A stretch of DNA of 57,968 bases, taken from positions 576,053-634,020 of the forward strand of contig KE159681.1 in assembly GCA_000403415.2 (NCBI GenBank). The letters are read 5' to 3'. Positions 38,815-47,905 of the stretch are shown here, piece after piece. Source of the DNA: Firmicutes bacterium M10-2 (lineage in GTDB: Bacteria > Bacillota_I > Bacilli_A > Erysipelotrichales > Erysipelotrichaceae). Position numbers and translations under genes: made by a program. Under the pieces are notes generated by a model. It did no database searches. It was not told where the DNA came from and was given only the letters and a program-made list of their open reading frames with translations. Position 1 is the first letter of the stretch, and each line of letters opens with the position of its first letter.

Positions 38815-40191
38815 TTATTGATTTTTTATGGGCAAGGAAATAGTCGTGGAAAATCCGTTATTTAATGCACTTGAAATAGATACAGTTCCATTATGAATAG
38901 AAACAATTTCTTTCACAAGAAGAAGCCCTAAACCATGCCGTAAATCTAACCTTTCATCTGTACTTTGCAGATAATGAGGTGTTGACTGTATTTTTTGTAA
39001 TTTTTCTTCTGATATTCCTTTTCCGTTATCACTGATTACCAATATTAAATTGTTTCCATTTACAGCTAAACTAACTGAGATTGTACAACCATTTTCATTA
39101 TGATTGATACTGTTAGAAATAATATTTTGTATTGCTCGATATAACAATCTTTCATCTCCTATAATAGAGATTTGTTCTGTATTACAATCTAAATTTAATT
39201 CAAAATCAAATTTATTATTTAGATTGTTATTTAGATACTCAACGACAATTTCTCGTATCATTTTACATAAATGAACAGGCGTTTGTTTAACTGGCTGAAC
39301 ATTATAATTTAATTGACTCACAAGGTTCAAATCCTGAACCAAATTTTTAATTTTAACACTTTGGATTTTGATAATATTTGCTTGTTTTCTGGTGTTTTCC
39401 CCAACATCTAATGAAGAAGTTATTCTATCTGCATACCCCACAATCATGGAAAGAGGTGTTCGTATATCATGTGAAACGCCACTTATCCAGTTTGCTCTCG
39501 CTTTATTTTGTTTGTCTAATTGCAATGATGTTTCGTTAATATGTTTTCCAACATCTTCCAATTCCCCATTTATATTAAGGACAACCGTTTCGCCATGAGA
39601 TAGCTTATCTAATCCATTGAGAATAGGAGCAACTTTCAGCATTACATTTCGTTTTGATAAATAATATACAATAAATAGAATAGTTACATTTGATGCCAAC
39701 ATAATAAAAAGAATAATGGGAGTTTTCTGCATTACTGATAAAGGAAGATAGTTAGTCACAATTTTTGAATAACTGTTCCTTGGATAACCTAATACCAATA
39801 AATCATTTTCTTGCTTCCATGTGAATACGGGATAATTTTTGATATACCCCTTAGAAAAGGTGGCAACGTCTTGTAATGAATATTTAAGCGGTACTTCTTC
39901 AGGTAGATTGTATTGCCAGATTACATTACCGCTATTATCTATTACAATTCCCCAGATGTTGTTTGTAATTAAATCTTTTTGACACCTATTATTTAATATA
40001 TATTTTCCATCTTGGATAGTAAGATTATTAGATACTTTTTCTAATGTTTGGACAGGATTATTTTCGTTTATACCGTTGACAGTACCATTAAAAGTTAGGA
40101 AGAAAAGCAGTAAATCAAAACCCACTATAAGGATTATTACTGACAAGTATATAAATAAATGTTTACTAATAAATTTCCCAAAATTCCGCAT
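38815..40191 (-). CDS. Sensor histidine kinase of the immunity module
   Basis: 458 aa. Two membrane helices (residues about 10-33 and 157-178) flank an extracellular sensor of about 120 residues. HAMP-like linker, then HisKA with phospho-His241 in GVSHDIRTPLSM, N box NIISNSINHN, G1 box DNGKGI and G2 box LRHGLGLLLVKEI. It is the partner of the response regulator at 40194-40901 (2-nt gap). Such pairs next to MutE/MutG-like ABC permeases sense antimicrobial peptides (lantibiotics) in Firmicutes. The ligand here is inference. Base composition is visibly more AT-rich than the window's core genes. Confidence 0.88.
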   Translation of the reverse strand: MRNFGKFISKHLFIYLSVIILIVGFDLLLFFLTFNGTVNGINENNPVQTLEKVSNNLTIQDGKYILNNRCQKDLITNNIWGIVIDNSGNVIWQYNLPEEVPLKYSLQDVATFSKGYIKNYPVFTWKQENDLLVLGYPRNSYSKIVTNYLPLSVMQKTPIILFIMLASNVTILFIVYYLSKRNVMLKVAPILNGLDKLSHGETVVLNINGELEDVGKHINETSLQLDKQNKARANWISGVSHDIRTPLSMIVGYADRITSSLDVGENTRKQANIIKIQSVKIKNLVQDLNLVSQLNYNVQPVKQTPVHLCKMIREIVVEYLNNNLNNKFDFELNLDCNTEQISIIGDERLLYRAIQNIISNSINHNENGCTISVSLAVNGNNLILVISDNGKGISEEKLQKIQSTPHYLQSTDERLDLRHGLGLLLVKEIVSIHNGTVSISSALNNGFSTTISLPIKNQ

Positions 40192-40193
40192 TA

Positions 40194-40901
40194 TTATAAT
40201 CTGCTCTCCACATTTATTTTATATCCCAATCCTTTAACAGTTATTAGTGATTTTGGTTTTGAGGGGGTAATTTCAATTTTTTCTCTTATGCGTCGAATAT
40301 GAGCAAGCAGCGAATTTCCATATCCAAATGGGTTGTCGCCCCATACAGCTTCACAAAGAGCGTCTATTGTTACAATATAGTTAGCATTTCGTACAAGTGC
40401 TTCTAAAATATCATGTTCTTTTGCAGTAAGAGGTAAAATCTTATCTTCCCATATAACCTGTGCATTAGCTAAATCAATTTTACAATCACGTAATTCTATA
40501 AGTGGACTATCTTCCTTATAACATCTGCGTAATACAGCATTTAGGCGAAATATAAGTTCTTTTGGCATAAAGGGTTTTGTTATATAATCATCAGCTCCCA
40601 ACCCAAATCCAGAATATTTATCCTGTATATCATCTTTTGCGGTCAAAAATATCACTGGAATATTAGTGAAACTTCTTAGTGTTTCCATAAGTTCAAAACC
40701 GTTTCCATCTGGAAGCATGACATCTAATATAGCTATATCTGGTTTTTCCTGTTGACAGATTTCCAAAGCTGTTTTTACACAATCAGCGGTAATAATATTT
40801 AAAAAATTTTCATCTTCTAATATGGTTATAAGCATACTTCTTAAACATTCTTCATCATCAACTATCAATATTTTTTTTGATTTTAAGTATGTATCATTCA
40901 T
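40194..40901 (-). CDS. OmpR-family response regulator of the immunity module
   Basis: 235 aa. Receiver with VDDEE near residue 15, phospho-acceptor Asp60 in ILDVMLPDGNGFE, Thr in FLTAKDD and Lys in TKPFMPKELIF. The C-terminal winged helix contains NPFGYGNSLLAHIRRIREKI and ends GLGYKINVESRL. It diverges from the ABC operon at 41062, whose upstream region holds three helically phased TGTAAkGT repeats, the likely binding sites. Confidence 0.9.
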   Translation of the reverse strand: MNDTYLKSKKILIVDDEECLRSMLITILEDENFLNIITADCVKTALEICQQEKPDIAILDVMLPDGNGFELMETLRSFTNIPVIFLTAKDDIQDKYSGFGLGADDYITKPFMPKELIFRLNAVLRRCYKEDSPLIELRDCKIDLANAQVIWEDKILPLTAKEHDILEALVRNANYIVTIDALCEAVWGDNPFGYGNSLLAHIRRIREKIEITPSKPKSLITVKGLGYKINVESRL

Positions 40902-40979
40902 TTATTTGTCGCGCCCTTTTTGCAGTTTATTTATCTCATTATAACATTTAAAAAAAAGTTAAACAGTCATTTTCTCATT

Positions 40980-41020
40980 TGTAAGGTAAATGTAAGGTAG
41001 AGAGAATGTGGCTGTAATGT
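40980..41020 (+). promoter_or_regulatory. Three in-phase direct repeats, candidate response-regulator operator
   Basis: TGTAAGGT at 40980-40987 and 40991-40998, then TGTAATGT at 41013-41020. Start-to-start distances are 11 and 22 bp, one and two helical turns. TATATT at 41029-41034 follows as a likely -10 with no good -35, which fits an activator-dependent promoter. Confidence 0.7.
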
Positions 41021-41061
41021 AGGTGTTTTATATTGTGAGTATGAAGAGAGGAGCAAAAATT

Positions 41062-41826
41062 ATGAAAAACATGATTGAAACTAAAAATTTAACAAAAACA
41101 TACAAAGAGTTTACCGCCGTAGACCATGTGTCTTTACACATTAAGAAAGGTAGTATTTACGGATTTCTGGGTCCAAATGGTGCTGGAAAATCTACAACTA
41201 TGAAAATACTTTTGGGATTAACTGCACCTACCGATGGAGAGTTCCAAATAGATAACTTGACTTTTCCGAATGATCGCGTTCAAATTTTGAAAAAAATCGG
41301 TTCTTTTATTGAATCCCCGTCATTTTATCCAAACTTAACAGGTAAAGAAAATCTTGATATTATTCGTAGAATTTTAGGTCTTCCTGCGTCAAGTGTTGAT
41401 GAAGCGTTAGAATTAGTAGGATTATCTGAATTTGGTAATCGCTTGGCGAAAAAATATTCTTTAGGAATGAAACAACGTTTAGGGCTTGCTTCCGCTTTGC
41501 TTGGAGAACCACCCATTTTAATTTTAGATGAACCAACAAATGGATTAGACCCAGCAGGTATTCACGAAATTCGCAATCTCGTTAAATCACTGCCGAAAAG
41601 ATATGATTGTACGGTTCTAATCTCATCACATATGCTGTCAGAAATTGAACTGTTAGCTGATGATATTGGTATTTTGAATCATGGAAGATTACTATTTGAG
41701 GGAAGTCTTGAAGATTTGAAATTTACGGCACATGAAGCAGGATTTGAAAATGATAATTTAGAAGAAATGTTTTTATCCATGATTGATGAGGATAACACAA
41801 ACAGAAAGCAGAGGTTAAAATTATGA
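41062..41826 (+). CDS. Lantibiotic-immunity-type ABC transporter ATP-binding protein
   Basis: 254 aa. Walker A GPNGAGKST, signature YSLGMKQRLG, Walker B ILILDEPTNG. Residues ESPSFYPNLTGKENL and the whole layout fit the LanF-type ATPases (such as NisF, MutF, CprA) that expel lantibiotics from the membrane. ATG 41062 has GAGAGGAG upstream; in-frame upstream starts lie over the promoter region. It overlaps the first permease by 4 bp. The resistance function is inferred from family and context. Confidence 0.88.
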   Translation: MKNMIETKNLTKTYKEFTAVDHVSLHIKKGSIYGFLGPNGAGKSTTMKILLGLTAPTDGEFQIDNLTFPNDRVQILKKIGSFIESPSFYPNLTGKENLDIIRRILGLPASSVDEALELVGLSEFGNRLAKKYSLGMKQRLGLASALLGEPPILILDEPTNGLDPAGIHEIRNLVKSLPKRYDCTVLISSHMLSEIELLADDIGILNHGRLLFEGSLEDLKFTAHEAGFENDNLEEMFLSMIDEDNTNRKQRLKL

Positions 41827-42548
41827 GAAATTTGACCATAGAATTGAAAAAATGTAAACGCACCGGAATATTGGAAGTTTTACCGATTATTGGACTTCTT
41901 GGTGCCTTATACTCTTTTGCAAATTTTATAGTTCGCAAAGATGTTTTGTTAAACTTACCGCTTCCACCTATGGATGTTTTGCTGACACAGCTTTACGGAA
42001 TGATTATGGTTCTTAATATGTTTGGCATTATCGTAGCGACAACTTTAATATATAATATCGAATTTCAAGGAAGTGCAATTAAAAAGATGTATATGCTTCC
42101 TTTTAAGACATCATCTATTTTCAAAAATAAATTTTATATATTGTTTGTTTTGCTCGCTGTTTGTATCGTCTTGCAGAACGGAGCTTTGTGTATTATTGGA
42201 AATATATTTTTGCCCAGTGGAACTTTTGAATTATTAACACTTGTTAAATATACAGGATATTGCTTTGTTTCAACTTTACCAGTATTAGCATTTATGCTCT
42301 TGGTATCATCACGATGTGAAAATATATGGTTTACATTAGGTATTGGCGTGGCAGGATTTTTTAGCGGTATGGCAATGTCGCTTTCAGATATAGCTATATT
42401 TCTTATTAACCCATTTGTACTAATGATGAAACCAGCGGTAGCTTCTACTGCTAGTATTGATATGAAAGTTTTAATTTTAGGCTTTGTTGAAACAATCATA
42501 TTCTTCATGGTTGGCTGGTATTTAGGCAAAATAAAGCATTATGAATAA
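41823..42548 (+). CDS. Lantibiotic-immunity ABC permease, MutE/EpiE-like
   Basis: 241 aa, six membrane helices. N-terminal LTIELKKCKRTG, NIEFQGSAIKKMYMLP and SSRCENIWFTLGIGVAGFF are typical of the LanE permease family. Start overlaps the ATPase stop (ATGA). It partners with the next permease to form the LanFEG complex; that assignment is from family resemblance. Confidence 0.82.
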   Translation: MRNLTIELKKCKRTGILEVLPIIGLLGALYSFANFIVRKDVLLNLPLPPMDVLLTQLYGMIMVLNMFGIIVATTLIYNIEFQGSAIKKMYMLPFKTSSIFKNKFYILFVLLAVCIVLQNGALCIIGNIFLPSGTFELLTLVKYTGYCFVSTLPVLAFMLLVSSRCENIWFTLGIGVAGFFSGMAMSLSDIAIFLINPFVLMMKPAVASTASIDMKVLILGFVETIIFFMVGWYLGKIKHYE

Positions 42549-42561
42549 AGGAGACAATCGT

Positions 42562-43326
42562 ATGTCAATTATTGAATTGTTAAAAATAGAATTTATGAAA
42601 GTGAAACGGTCTATGATTTTACCTTTGCTTTTAATTCCACCTATTTTAGTTGTGGTTTCTGGTGTTTTCAGTATCAGTATGTATATGACACCAGAATATA
42701 CAAATGCTTGGTTGGCAATGTTTATTCAAAGTGCATTGCTTTTTGGTTATTATTTACTTCCGTTTTCAATGGTAGTTGTATGCGTTATGATTGCTAACAG
42801 AGAAACAAAGAATAATGGTATATTAAAAATGCTTGCTTTACCCATCAGTAAGGGAAAACTTGCCTTAACAAAATTCTTTGTGTTATTGAGTTTTTTAGCA
42901 ATCCAGTTACTTATCTTTTTTATCTCATTCGTCATTGCAGGCATTATCGCTACTAAAATAATGAATGTAACAGAATCTATTCCTGTCCTTTATTTATTAA
43001 CGTGGACATTAAAATTATTTATGACTATGATTCCAGCTATTTCTTGTATGTGGGCAATTACCATACTGTTTGAAAAACCACTATTATCTATGGGATTAAA
43101 CTTACTTTTGATAATTCCGGGGGTTTTGGTTGCTAATACACCTTTATGGATAGTATATCCTTATTGTTATAGTGGTTATGTTGTGTCAAACGCATTACAT
43201 ACAGTAACAACGACAGGTACAGGAAATACACTATCATTATTTTCGTTTGTACCGTGTGCTGTAATTATATCAGCCTTTGCGATATGTGTTTCTATTAAAT
43301 ACTTTGGAAGAAAAGAAATGAGGTAA
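42562..43326 (+). CDS. Lantibiotic-immunity ABC permease, MutG-like
   Basis: 254 aa, six membrane helices. N-terminal IELLKIEFMKVKRSMILPLLL and NRETKNNGILKMLALPISKG match the LanG permease family. AAAGGAG before ATG 42562 decides the start against the in-frame ATG at 42541, which overlaps the previous gene's end. The third gene of the module. Confidence 0.82.
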   Translation: MSIIELLKIEFMKVKRSMILPLLLIPPILVVVSGVFSISMYMTPEYTNAWLAMFIQSALLFGYYLLPFSMVVVCVMIANRETKNNGILKMLALPISKGKLALTKFFVLLSFLAIQLLIFFISFVIAGIIATKIMNVTESIPVLYLLTWTLKLFMTMIPAISCMWAITILFEKPLLSMGLNLLLIIPGVLVANTPLWIVYPYCYSGYVVSNALHTVTTTGTGNTLSLFSFVPCAVIISAFAICVSIKYFGRKEMR

Positions 43327-43332
43327 TATAAA

Positions 43333-43617
43333 ATGAAAAAAAGTAAATTAAGCGTTGTTGCATTGGTCATTTCGCTATTACCATTTATCACATTATTGAT
43401 TTCCCTTTTTTCAGGAAAAATTACAGGTGGGCTTCAAATGGGATTAACAGCATTAAATGTAATTTCAATATTATTGGGTTTAGGTCTTTCAATTTCAGTA
43501 GTAAAAAACCCAAAACGTAGAGATGTATTTTCAATTATTTCTTTATGTATTTGTGGCTTTTTGGGGCTACTTATGGTTGGTATTTTAATTTTGGGCTTAA
43601 TATTCACTTTTATGTAA
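43333..43617 (+). CDS. Small three-helix membrane protein of the immunity operon
   Basis: 94 aa with three hydrophobic helices (residues about 5-27, 33-54, 65-92) and short basic loops (KNPKRRD). Starts 6 nt after the MutG-like gene and 9 nt before the receiver pseudogene, so it is in the same transcript. ATGAGGTAAT gives a spaced ribosome site. I know no family; a membrane-embedded immunity or accessory peptide is plausible. Confidence 0.65.
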   Translation: MKKSKLSVVALVISLLPFITLLISLFSGKITGGLQMGLTALNVISILLGLGLSISVVKNPKRRDVFSIISLCICGFLGLLMVGILILGLIFTFM

Positions 43618-43626
43618 GAGGTGCTT

Positions 43627-43980
43627 ATGGGAAATATATTGATTGTAGAAGATTAAGCTGCTTATAGAGAATTATTATGTAAAGTTCTCAAAGGTAAAGG
43701 ATATAAAGTAAAAGGTGTCGGCTCAGTAAAATCTGCTCTAAATGAAATAGAAAAGAATATTTATGATTTCATTTGTACTGATTATAATATCCCAGACGAT
43801 ACAGGTACAGCATTACTTCAACATGAATTCACAAAAAATATACCCATCTGCATAATGACAACTTCTGTTGATAGACACATATTTAATATGGCAAAGTCCT
43901 TAGGTGCTGTTGAGTGTTTTGATAAAGCAACATTTGATTTTGTGGATGATTTATGTAATTGCATAGAGAATAAAAAGTAA
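43627..43980 (+). pseudogene. CheY-like single-domain receiver with an in-frame stop at codon 10
   Basis: AGAGGTG precedes ATG 43627. The frame reads MGNILIVED, then TAA at 43654-43656, then continues uninterrupted for 107 codons (AAYRELLCKVLKGKGYKV ... DFICTDYNIPDDTGTALL ... IMTTSVD ... CFDKATFDF) to 43980. It is a complete receiver domain: acidic pocket at residues 8-9, phospho-acceptor Asp in CTDYNIPDD, Thr/Ser in MTTS and Lys in FDKAT. GAA to TAA at the codon after the acidic pair is a one-base change. No DNA-binding domain, so it was a stand-alone receiver. Confidence 0.75.
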
Positions 43981-44053
43981 CATATTAAAATTTATTGCCT
44001 GCGGAGCAGATCAACAAATAAGTGTTAAAAAATCTGTATAGAAAAACAGAGAA

Positions 44054-44078
44054 AATAAGAAGCAAATCACTTCTTATT
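44054..44078 (-). terminator. Hairpin after the orf9-like stub
   Basis: Perfect 9-bp arms AATAAGAAG (44054-44062) / CTTCTTATT (44070-44078), followed on the minus strand by TTTTCTCTG. The stop codon of the stub at 44067 lies in the loop. Confidence 0.5.
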
Positions 44079-44150
44079 CTCTCTGGCTTCTCTGATTGCC
44101 AGTCCTAAAAGACGAAAATCAAAGCTGTGCGTATCTTTCTTTTTTCTCAT
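44067..44150 (-). pseudogene. N-terminal stub of the Tn916 orf9-like HTH repressor
   Basis: 27 codons starting at ATG 44150 and ending at a TGA. The sequence begins MRKKKDTHSFDFR and continues LLGLAIREARENKK. Tn916-family Orf9 regulators begin almost the same way (MRKKxxxYDFRxxGLAIKEAR) and run to about 117 residues. The HTH itself (TREQVGxxIxIDPRYL) is missing, so it is a truncated remnant. Its place (opposite strand, after the cargo) is that of orf9 in Tn916. Confidence 0.7.
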
Positions 44151-44461
44151 TTTTAATCACCTAGCATGAGTTTATACTTCGTGTTATGTGATTAGAATGT
44201 GTTAAAAACTCATATTATATGCACTACAAATTCGATAAAAACATTGCCTCGTTCGGTAAATTGAGTATTCCGCCCAAACTGAGCCACCCTTTCCGGGACA
44301 GAGAGCCATTTTTTCCCAATGACCATTCCGCCCTAAGAGCCACTTTTCCCCCAATCGCAATCTTTATATTTTTTAGACATATGCACCTTCTCTGCCTCCT
44401 CTGTATGATTTTTTTGCAGACTCCGTCTGCGAAAGAATCTGTATGTAAGGAGGTATTTTTT

Positions 44462-45610
44462 ATGCAGAATTCTAAATCTATTCTTCTCGAGTTTTCTAGT
44501 GGTAACAGTCAGAGAGGCATTTCTAAAAAACTTGGCGTTTCAAGAAACTCCGTCAGCACCACTCTGAAAGCTTTCCATTCTTCAGGTTGCTCTCTCGAGC
44601 ATCTTCTTTCGCTATCTAATGATGAGATTCAGGAGCTTCTTTTTCCTGATGAAATCGGCAGAGACTATCTGCAACCAGATTATGAATCCATCAATCAAGA
44701 ACTGTGTAAACCAGGTATGACGCTTGGGTTCCTTTTTGAACGGTATGTTTCATCCTGTCGTGCTGCAGGACAGAAGCACTGTCAAAAAAGTGCATTCTAT
44801 GAAAACTACAGTCGTTACATAAGCACCAATAACGTCACAAAGCATCTTATTCATAAGCCAGGACGGGAGATGATGGTTGATTGGGATGGCAAGACCCTTA
44901 AGGTGGATGATCTGGCTACAGGCCGCACTGTCAAAGCCTATCTGTTCATTGCGACTCTTCCATACAGTATGATGTCCTTCGTTAAAGCTTACCCTGATAT
45001 GAAACAGAACAGCTTTCTTGATGGTCACATCAAAGCGTACGAGTACTTTGGCGGCGTCACTCCTGTACTGGTTCCAGACAATTTGAAAACTAGTGTTATC
45101 GAAAACAAGAAATATAACGAGCCGATTTTGAATCATAGCTACGAGGAAATGGCTGATTATTATGGAGCATCGATCGTTCCTGCCAGAGTAAGAAAGCCAC
45201 AGGATAAAGCTGCTGTTGAAGGATCTGTTCGCCAGATAACACAATGGATCTTCCCATGGCTGGATGGTATGCGCTTCTTCAGCTTTGAAGAGCTCAACAA
45301 AGCCATTTTCAGGCTCATAGACCAGTTTAATGAGCTCCAGTTCCAGAAACGCATAGGATCAAGAAGGTCTGTTTTTGAGGAAGAAGAAAAGAAATGGCTC
45401 AAGCCTCTCCCTTCTATCCCTTTTGAGCTGGCGACATGGAAAACCTCAATAGTTCAAAATAATTATCATATCTCGACGGATCATCAAAACTATTCATGTC
45501 CATATAAATACGTACGAAAAAGAGTGGATGTAAAGATAACGAATGAAAAAGTCGAGTGTTACTATCAAGGGAGGGATACTTATCAGTTCTCACAAACGGC
45601 TAAAAGGTAG
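44462..45610 (+). CDS. istA: IS21 transposase IstA, C-terminally frameshifted
   Basis: 382 codons. N-terminal HTH (NSQRGISKKLGVSRNSVSTT), then an integrase-core domain with MVDWDGK, VLVPDNLKT and DKAAVEGSV supplying the DDE triad. ATG 44462 has AAGGAGG upstream, and the longer frame to 44219 runs through the IS end. The frame stops at 45610. The expected continuation SSHKRLKGRKNQYSTMPKHM lies in the next frame (about 45583-45660), so it is shifted near 45585, then cut off at the deletion that joins istB. Probably inactive. Confidence 0.78.
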   Translation: MQNSKSILLEFSSGNSQRGISKKLGVSRNSVSTTLKAFHSSGCSLEHLLSLSNDEIQELLFPDEIGRDYLQPDYESINQELCKPGMTLGFLFERYVSSCRAAGQKHCQKSAFYENYSRYISTNNVTKHLIHKPGREMMVDWDGKTLKVDDLATGRTVKAYLFIATLPYSMMSFVKAYPDMKQNSFLDGHIKAYEYFGGVTPVLVPDNLKTSVIENKKYNEPILNHSYEEMADYYGASIVPARVRKPQDKAAVEGSVRQITQWIFPWLDGMRFFSFEELNKAIFRLIDQFNELQFQKRIGSRRSVFEEEEKKWLKPLPSIPFELATWKTSIVQNNYHISTDHQNYSCPYKYVRKRVDVKITNEKVECYYQGRDTYQFSQTAKR

Positions 45611-45672
45611 AAAAAATCAGTACTCTACCATGCCGAAACATATGCCAAAAAGCCATCAGTATTCCGAATGGA

Positions 45673-45822
45673 ATGGAAAAAGGATGGATCAAAAGAATCA
45701 AAGATTCGACGCAGGCGGATGCGATCGTAGACAGGATAGTAAACACAAGCCATCTGGTAAAGCTTGAAGGTCCTTCTATGAGAGAATTGTATAATACCTT
45801 GAACACCATTCGAGAAGAATAA
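45673..45822 (+). pseudogene. istB: IstB C-terminal fragment
   Basis: 49 codons ending at 45822. ADAIVDRIVNTSHLVKLEG then PSMRELY is the C-terminal end of the IS21 helper ATPase IstB (family pattern ADAILDRLVHxAHRIELKGxSMR). Walker A and B regions are absent. It follows the istA frame remnants without a gap, so the deletion joined the 3' part of istA to the 3' end of istB. Confidence 0.65.
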
Positions 45823-45877
45823 TCGCCTTCGGCGTATGCTCCGCATAAGACAATAATTATTATATAAATTAAATAAT

Positions 45878-45914
45878 GGCGTCAGCTTTTAGGCATTGGC
45901 TGACGCCTGTTTTT
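45878..45914 (+). terminator. Terminator inside the IS right part
   Basis: Stem GGCGTCAGC (45878-45886) / GCTGACGCC (45899-45907) followed by TGTTTTTTG. Confidence 0.8.
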
Positions 45915-46225
45915 TGTGGAACACACTATAATTACGAGTGGTTCTTTATTCCAGAATAGGTGGCTCTATTTTTTCGGAATATTCACCCACATAAACGTGA
46001 ACGCTCTTAAAAGTCTATTATATTCCAATGTATAAATTATTATCTATTGACTTTAAAACCCAATTTCTTTCATCTCATTACTTGTTGCATAATCCAGGAT
46101 GTAGTCTATATAATTCAATGCTCTACCATCCTCCTTTAAGAGGATTACACTTTTATCATGGATCAGCTAGCATATTTTTGAACAAGTGAAATAATAAAAC
46201 GAGTATCTTTTGCGTGCCTTAAGGT

Positions 46226-46270
46226 ATTAAAAAAGCTAGAATGTGCTTTATATATAGCACTTCTAGCTTT
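46226..46270 (-). terminator. Terminator of guaA
   Basis: Long stem AAGCTAGAAGTGCT / AGCACATTCTAGCTT (minus strand, arms about 46256-46269 and 46233-46247) followed by TTTTTTAAT, directly after the guaA stop. The 46003-46225 stretch to the left of it holds nothing I can assign. Confidence 0.88.
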
Positions 46271-46276
46271 TATTTT

Positions 46277-47818
46277 TTATTCGAACTCAATCGTTCCCGG
46301 AGGCTTGCTCGTAATGTCATACAGAACACGATTTACGTGATCGACTTCGTTTACGATCCGGTTTGCTACTTTATCCAGCACTTCATACGGAATTCTTGCC
46401 CAGTCAGCTGTCATTCCGTCAATACTTGTTACGGCACGAATCGCAACCGCATAATCATACGTGCGCTCATCTCCCATGACACCGACACTGCGCATATTTG
46501 TTAATGCAGTGAAGTATTGCCAAATATCCCGTTCAAGACCGGCTTTCGCTACTTCTTCTCTTAAGATCGCATCACTATCCTGAACAATTTTGATCTTTTC
46601 TTCTGTCACATCTCCGAGAATACGGATTCCCAGTCCCGGTCCCGGAAACGGTTGTCGCCAGACCATTTCATCAGGTAGTCCAAGCTCCGTACCCAATTCG
46701 CGAACTTCATCCTTGAACAATGTGTTCAACGGTTCGATGAGCTGAAATTGCATATCTTTCGGCAAGCCGCCTACATTGTGATGGGACTTGATCGTTTGAG
46801 CGGTTTTTGTTCCCGACTCAATCACATCCGTATACAATGTTCCTTGGGCCAGCCACTTGATATCTTCGCCTGCCGTAAGCTTTTTAACCTCTTCGTCAAA
46901 TGTATAAACAAATTCGTTTCCGATGATCTTGCGCTTCTTTTCAGGATCAGTAACCCCAGCCAGTTTTCCGAGAAAACGATCTTTCGCATCGATCTTCACA
47001 AGATGGATATTCATGTTTTTGCCAAACGTTTCCATGACCGATTCCGCTTCGCCTTTGCGCAGCAAACCATGATCAATAAACATACAAATCAATTGATCAC
47101 CGATTGCTTCATGAAGCAAGGCTGCCACAACACTTGAATCGACCCCTCCGGAAAGTCCAAGCAGCACTTTATCCGAACCGACTTTTTCTTTGATCTTTTC
47201 TTTCTCCACTTCAATGAAGTTTTTCATCGACCAATCGTTTTTCGCGTTGCAGATCTTAAATACGAAATTTTTCAAAATATCATTTCCGTATTCGGTATGA
47301 CGAACTTCCGGATGGAACTGAAGACAATACATCTTCTTTTCGACATTGGCTGCTGCCGCATATGGACAATTCTCGCTTTTAGCCACACCGACAAACCCTT
47401 CGGCAAGCTCTGTCACTTTGATTCCGTGACTCATCCAAACCGTTTCTTTTTCCGGCAGGCCGGCAAAAAGATCGGTCGGATCGAACACATCGATCTCCGT
47501 ACGTCCGTATTCCGAAGACCCGGCAGGTTCCACCTTTCCTCCCATCATAAACTGAATCATTTGCATTCCATAGCAAATCCCTAAGATCGGAATCCCGCTC
47601 TCCAAGATTGCCGGATCGCATTTTGGTGCATCCTCTTCATACACACTATTCGGACCACCTGAAAAAACGATTCCTTTGACATCGCCAAGCGCTTTGATTT
47701 GCTCTAATGTCATTTCATTGGAATGGAGTTCCGAATAAACGCCGAATTCACGAATTCGACGCGCAATCAATTGATTGTATTGACTTCCAAAATCAAGGAC
47801 AACAATTTTATCTGACAT
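46277..47818 (-). CDS. guaA: GMP synthase (glutamine-hydrolysing)
   Basis: 513 aa, the usual length. It aminates XMP to GMP using glutamine and ATP. The N-terminal class I amidotransferase has the Cys in GICYGMQ and His/Glu in [12 protein letters not shown]. The ATP-pyrophosphatase domain has the P-loop [10 protein letters not shown]. The C-terminal dimerisation domain ends with [16 protein letters not shown] precedes the ATG. The gene is monocistronic, with its own promoter and terminator. Confidence 0.98.
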   Translation of the reverse strand: MSDKIVVLDFGSQYNQLIARRIREFGVYSELHSNEMTLEQIKALGDVKGIVFSGGPNSVYEEDAPKCDPAILESGIPILGICYGMQMIQFMMGGKVEPAGSSEYGRTEIDVFDPTDLFAGLPEKETVWMSHGIKVTELAEGFVGVAKSENCPYAAAANVEKKMYCLQFHPEVRHTEYGNDILKNFVFKICNAKNDWSMKNFIEVEKEKIKEKVGSDKVLLGLSGGVDSSVVAALLHEAIGDQLICMFIDHGLLRKGEAESVMETFGKNMNIHLVKIDAKDRFLGKLAGVTDPEKKRKIIGNEFVYTFDEEVKKLTAGEDIKWLAQGTLYTDVIESGTKTAQTIKSHHNVGGLPKDMQFQLIEPLNTLFKDEVRELGTELGLPDEMVWRQPFPGPGLGIRILGDVTEEKIKIVQDSDAILREEVAKAGLERDIWQYFTALTNMRSVGVMGDERTYDYAVAIRAVTSIDGMTADWARIPYEVLDKVANRIVNEVDHVNRVLYDITSKPPGTIEFE

Positions 47819-47843
47819 GATTTATCTCCTTATACCTATCGGT

Positions 47844-47852
47844 ATCATACCA
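47844..47852 (-). promoter_or_regulatory. Extended -10 (TGGTATGAT) of guaA
   Basis: On the minus strand TATGAT with TG one base upstream, 25 nt before the guaA ATG. TTCAGA at 17 bp is a weak -35. No guanine riboswitch fits in the short leader. Confidence 0.6.
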
Positions 47853-47905
47853 TAATTCATTCATTTTCTGAATATTCGATCACTTCCGAAAATTTATCGC
47901 ATTGA

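Larger units (their letters stand above)
44244..46002 (+). mobile_element. IS21-family element, internally deleted
   Basis: The left end (44244-44345) has repeated motifs GAGTATTCCG and three GAGCCA boxes (44281, 44303, 44337). The right end (about 45937-46002) carries them inverted: GGTGGCTC at 45959-45966, AGTGGTTC at 45937-45944 and CGGAATATTCACCC at about 45975-45988. Such multiple terminal repeats are normal for IS21. Between them are a damaged istA and only the last 49 codons of istB, so more than half a kilobase has been lost. Exact end points and target duplication are not clear. It lies at the right border of the Tn916-like scar. Confidence 0.75.
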
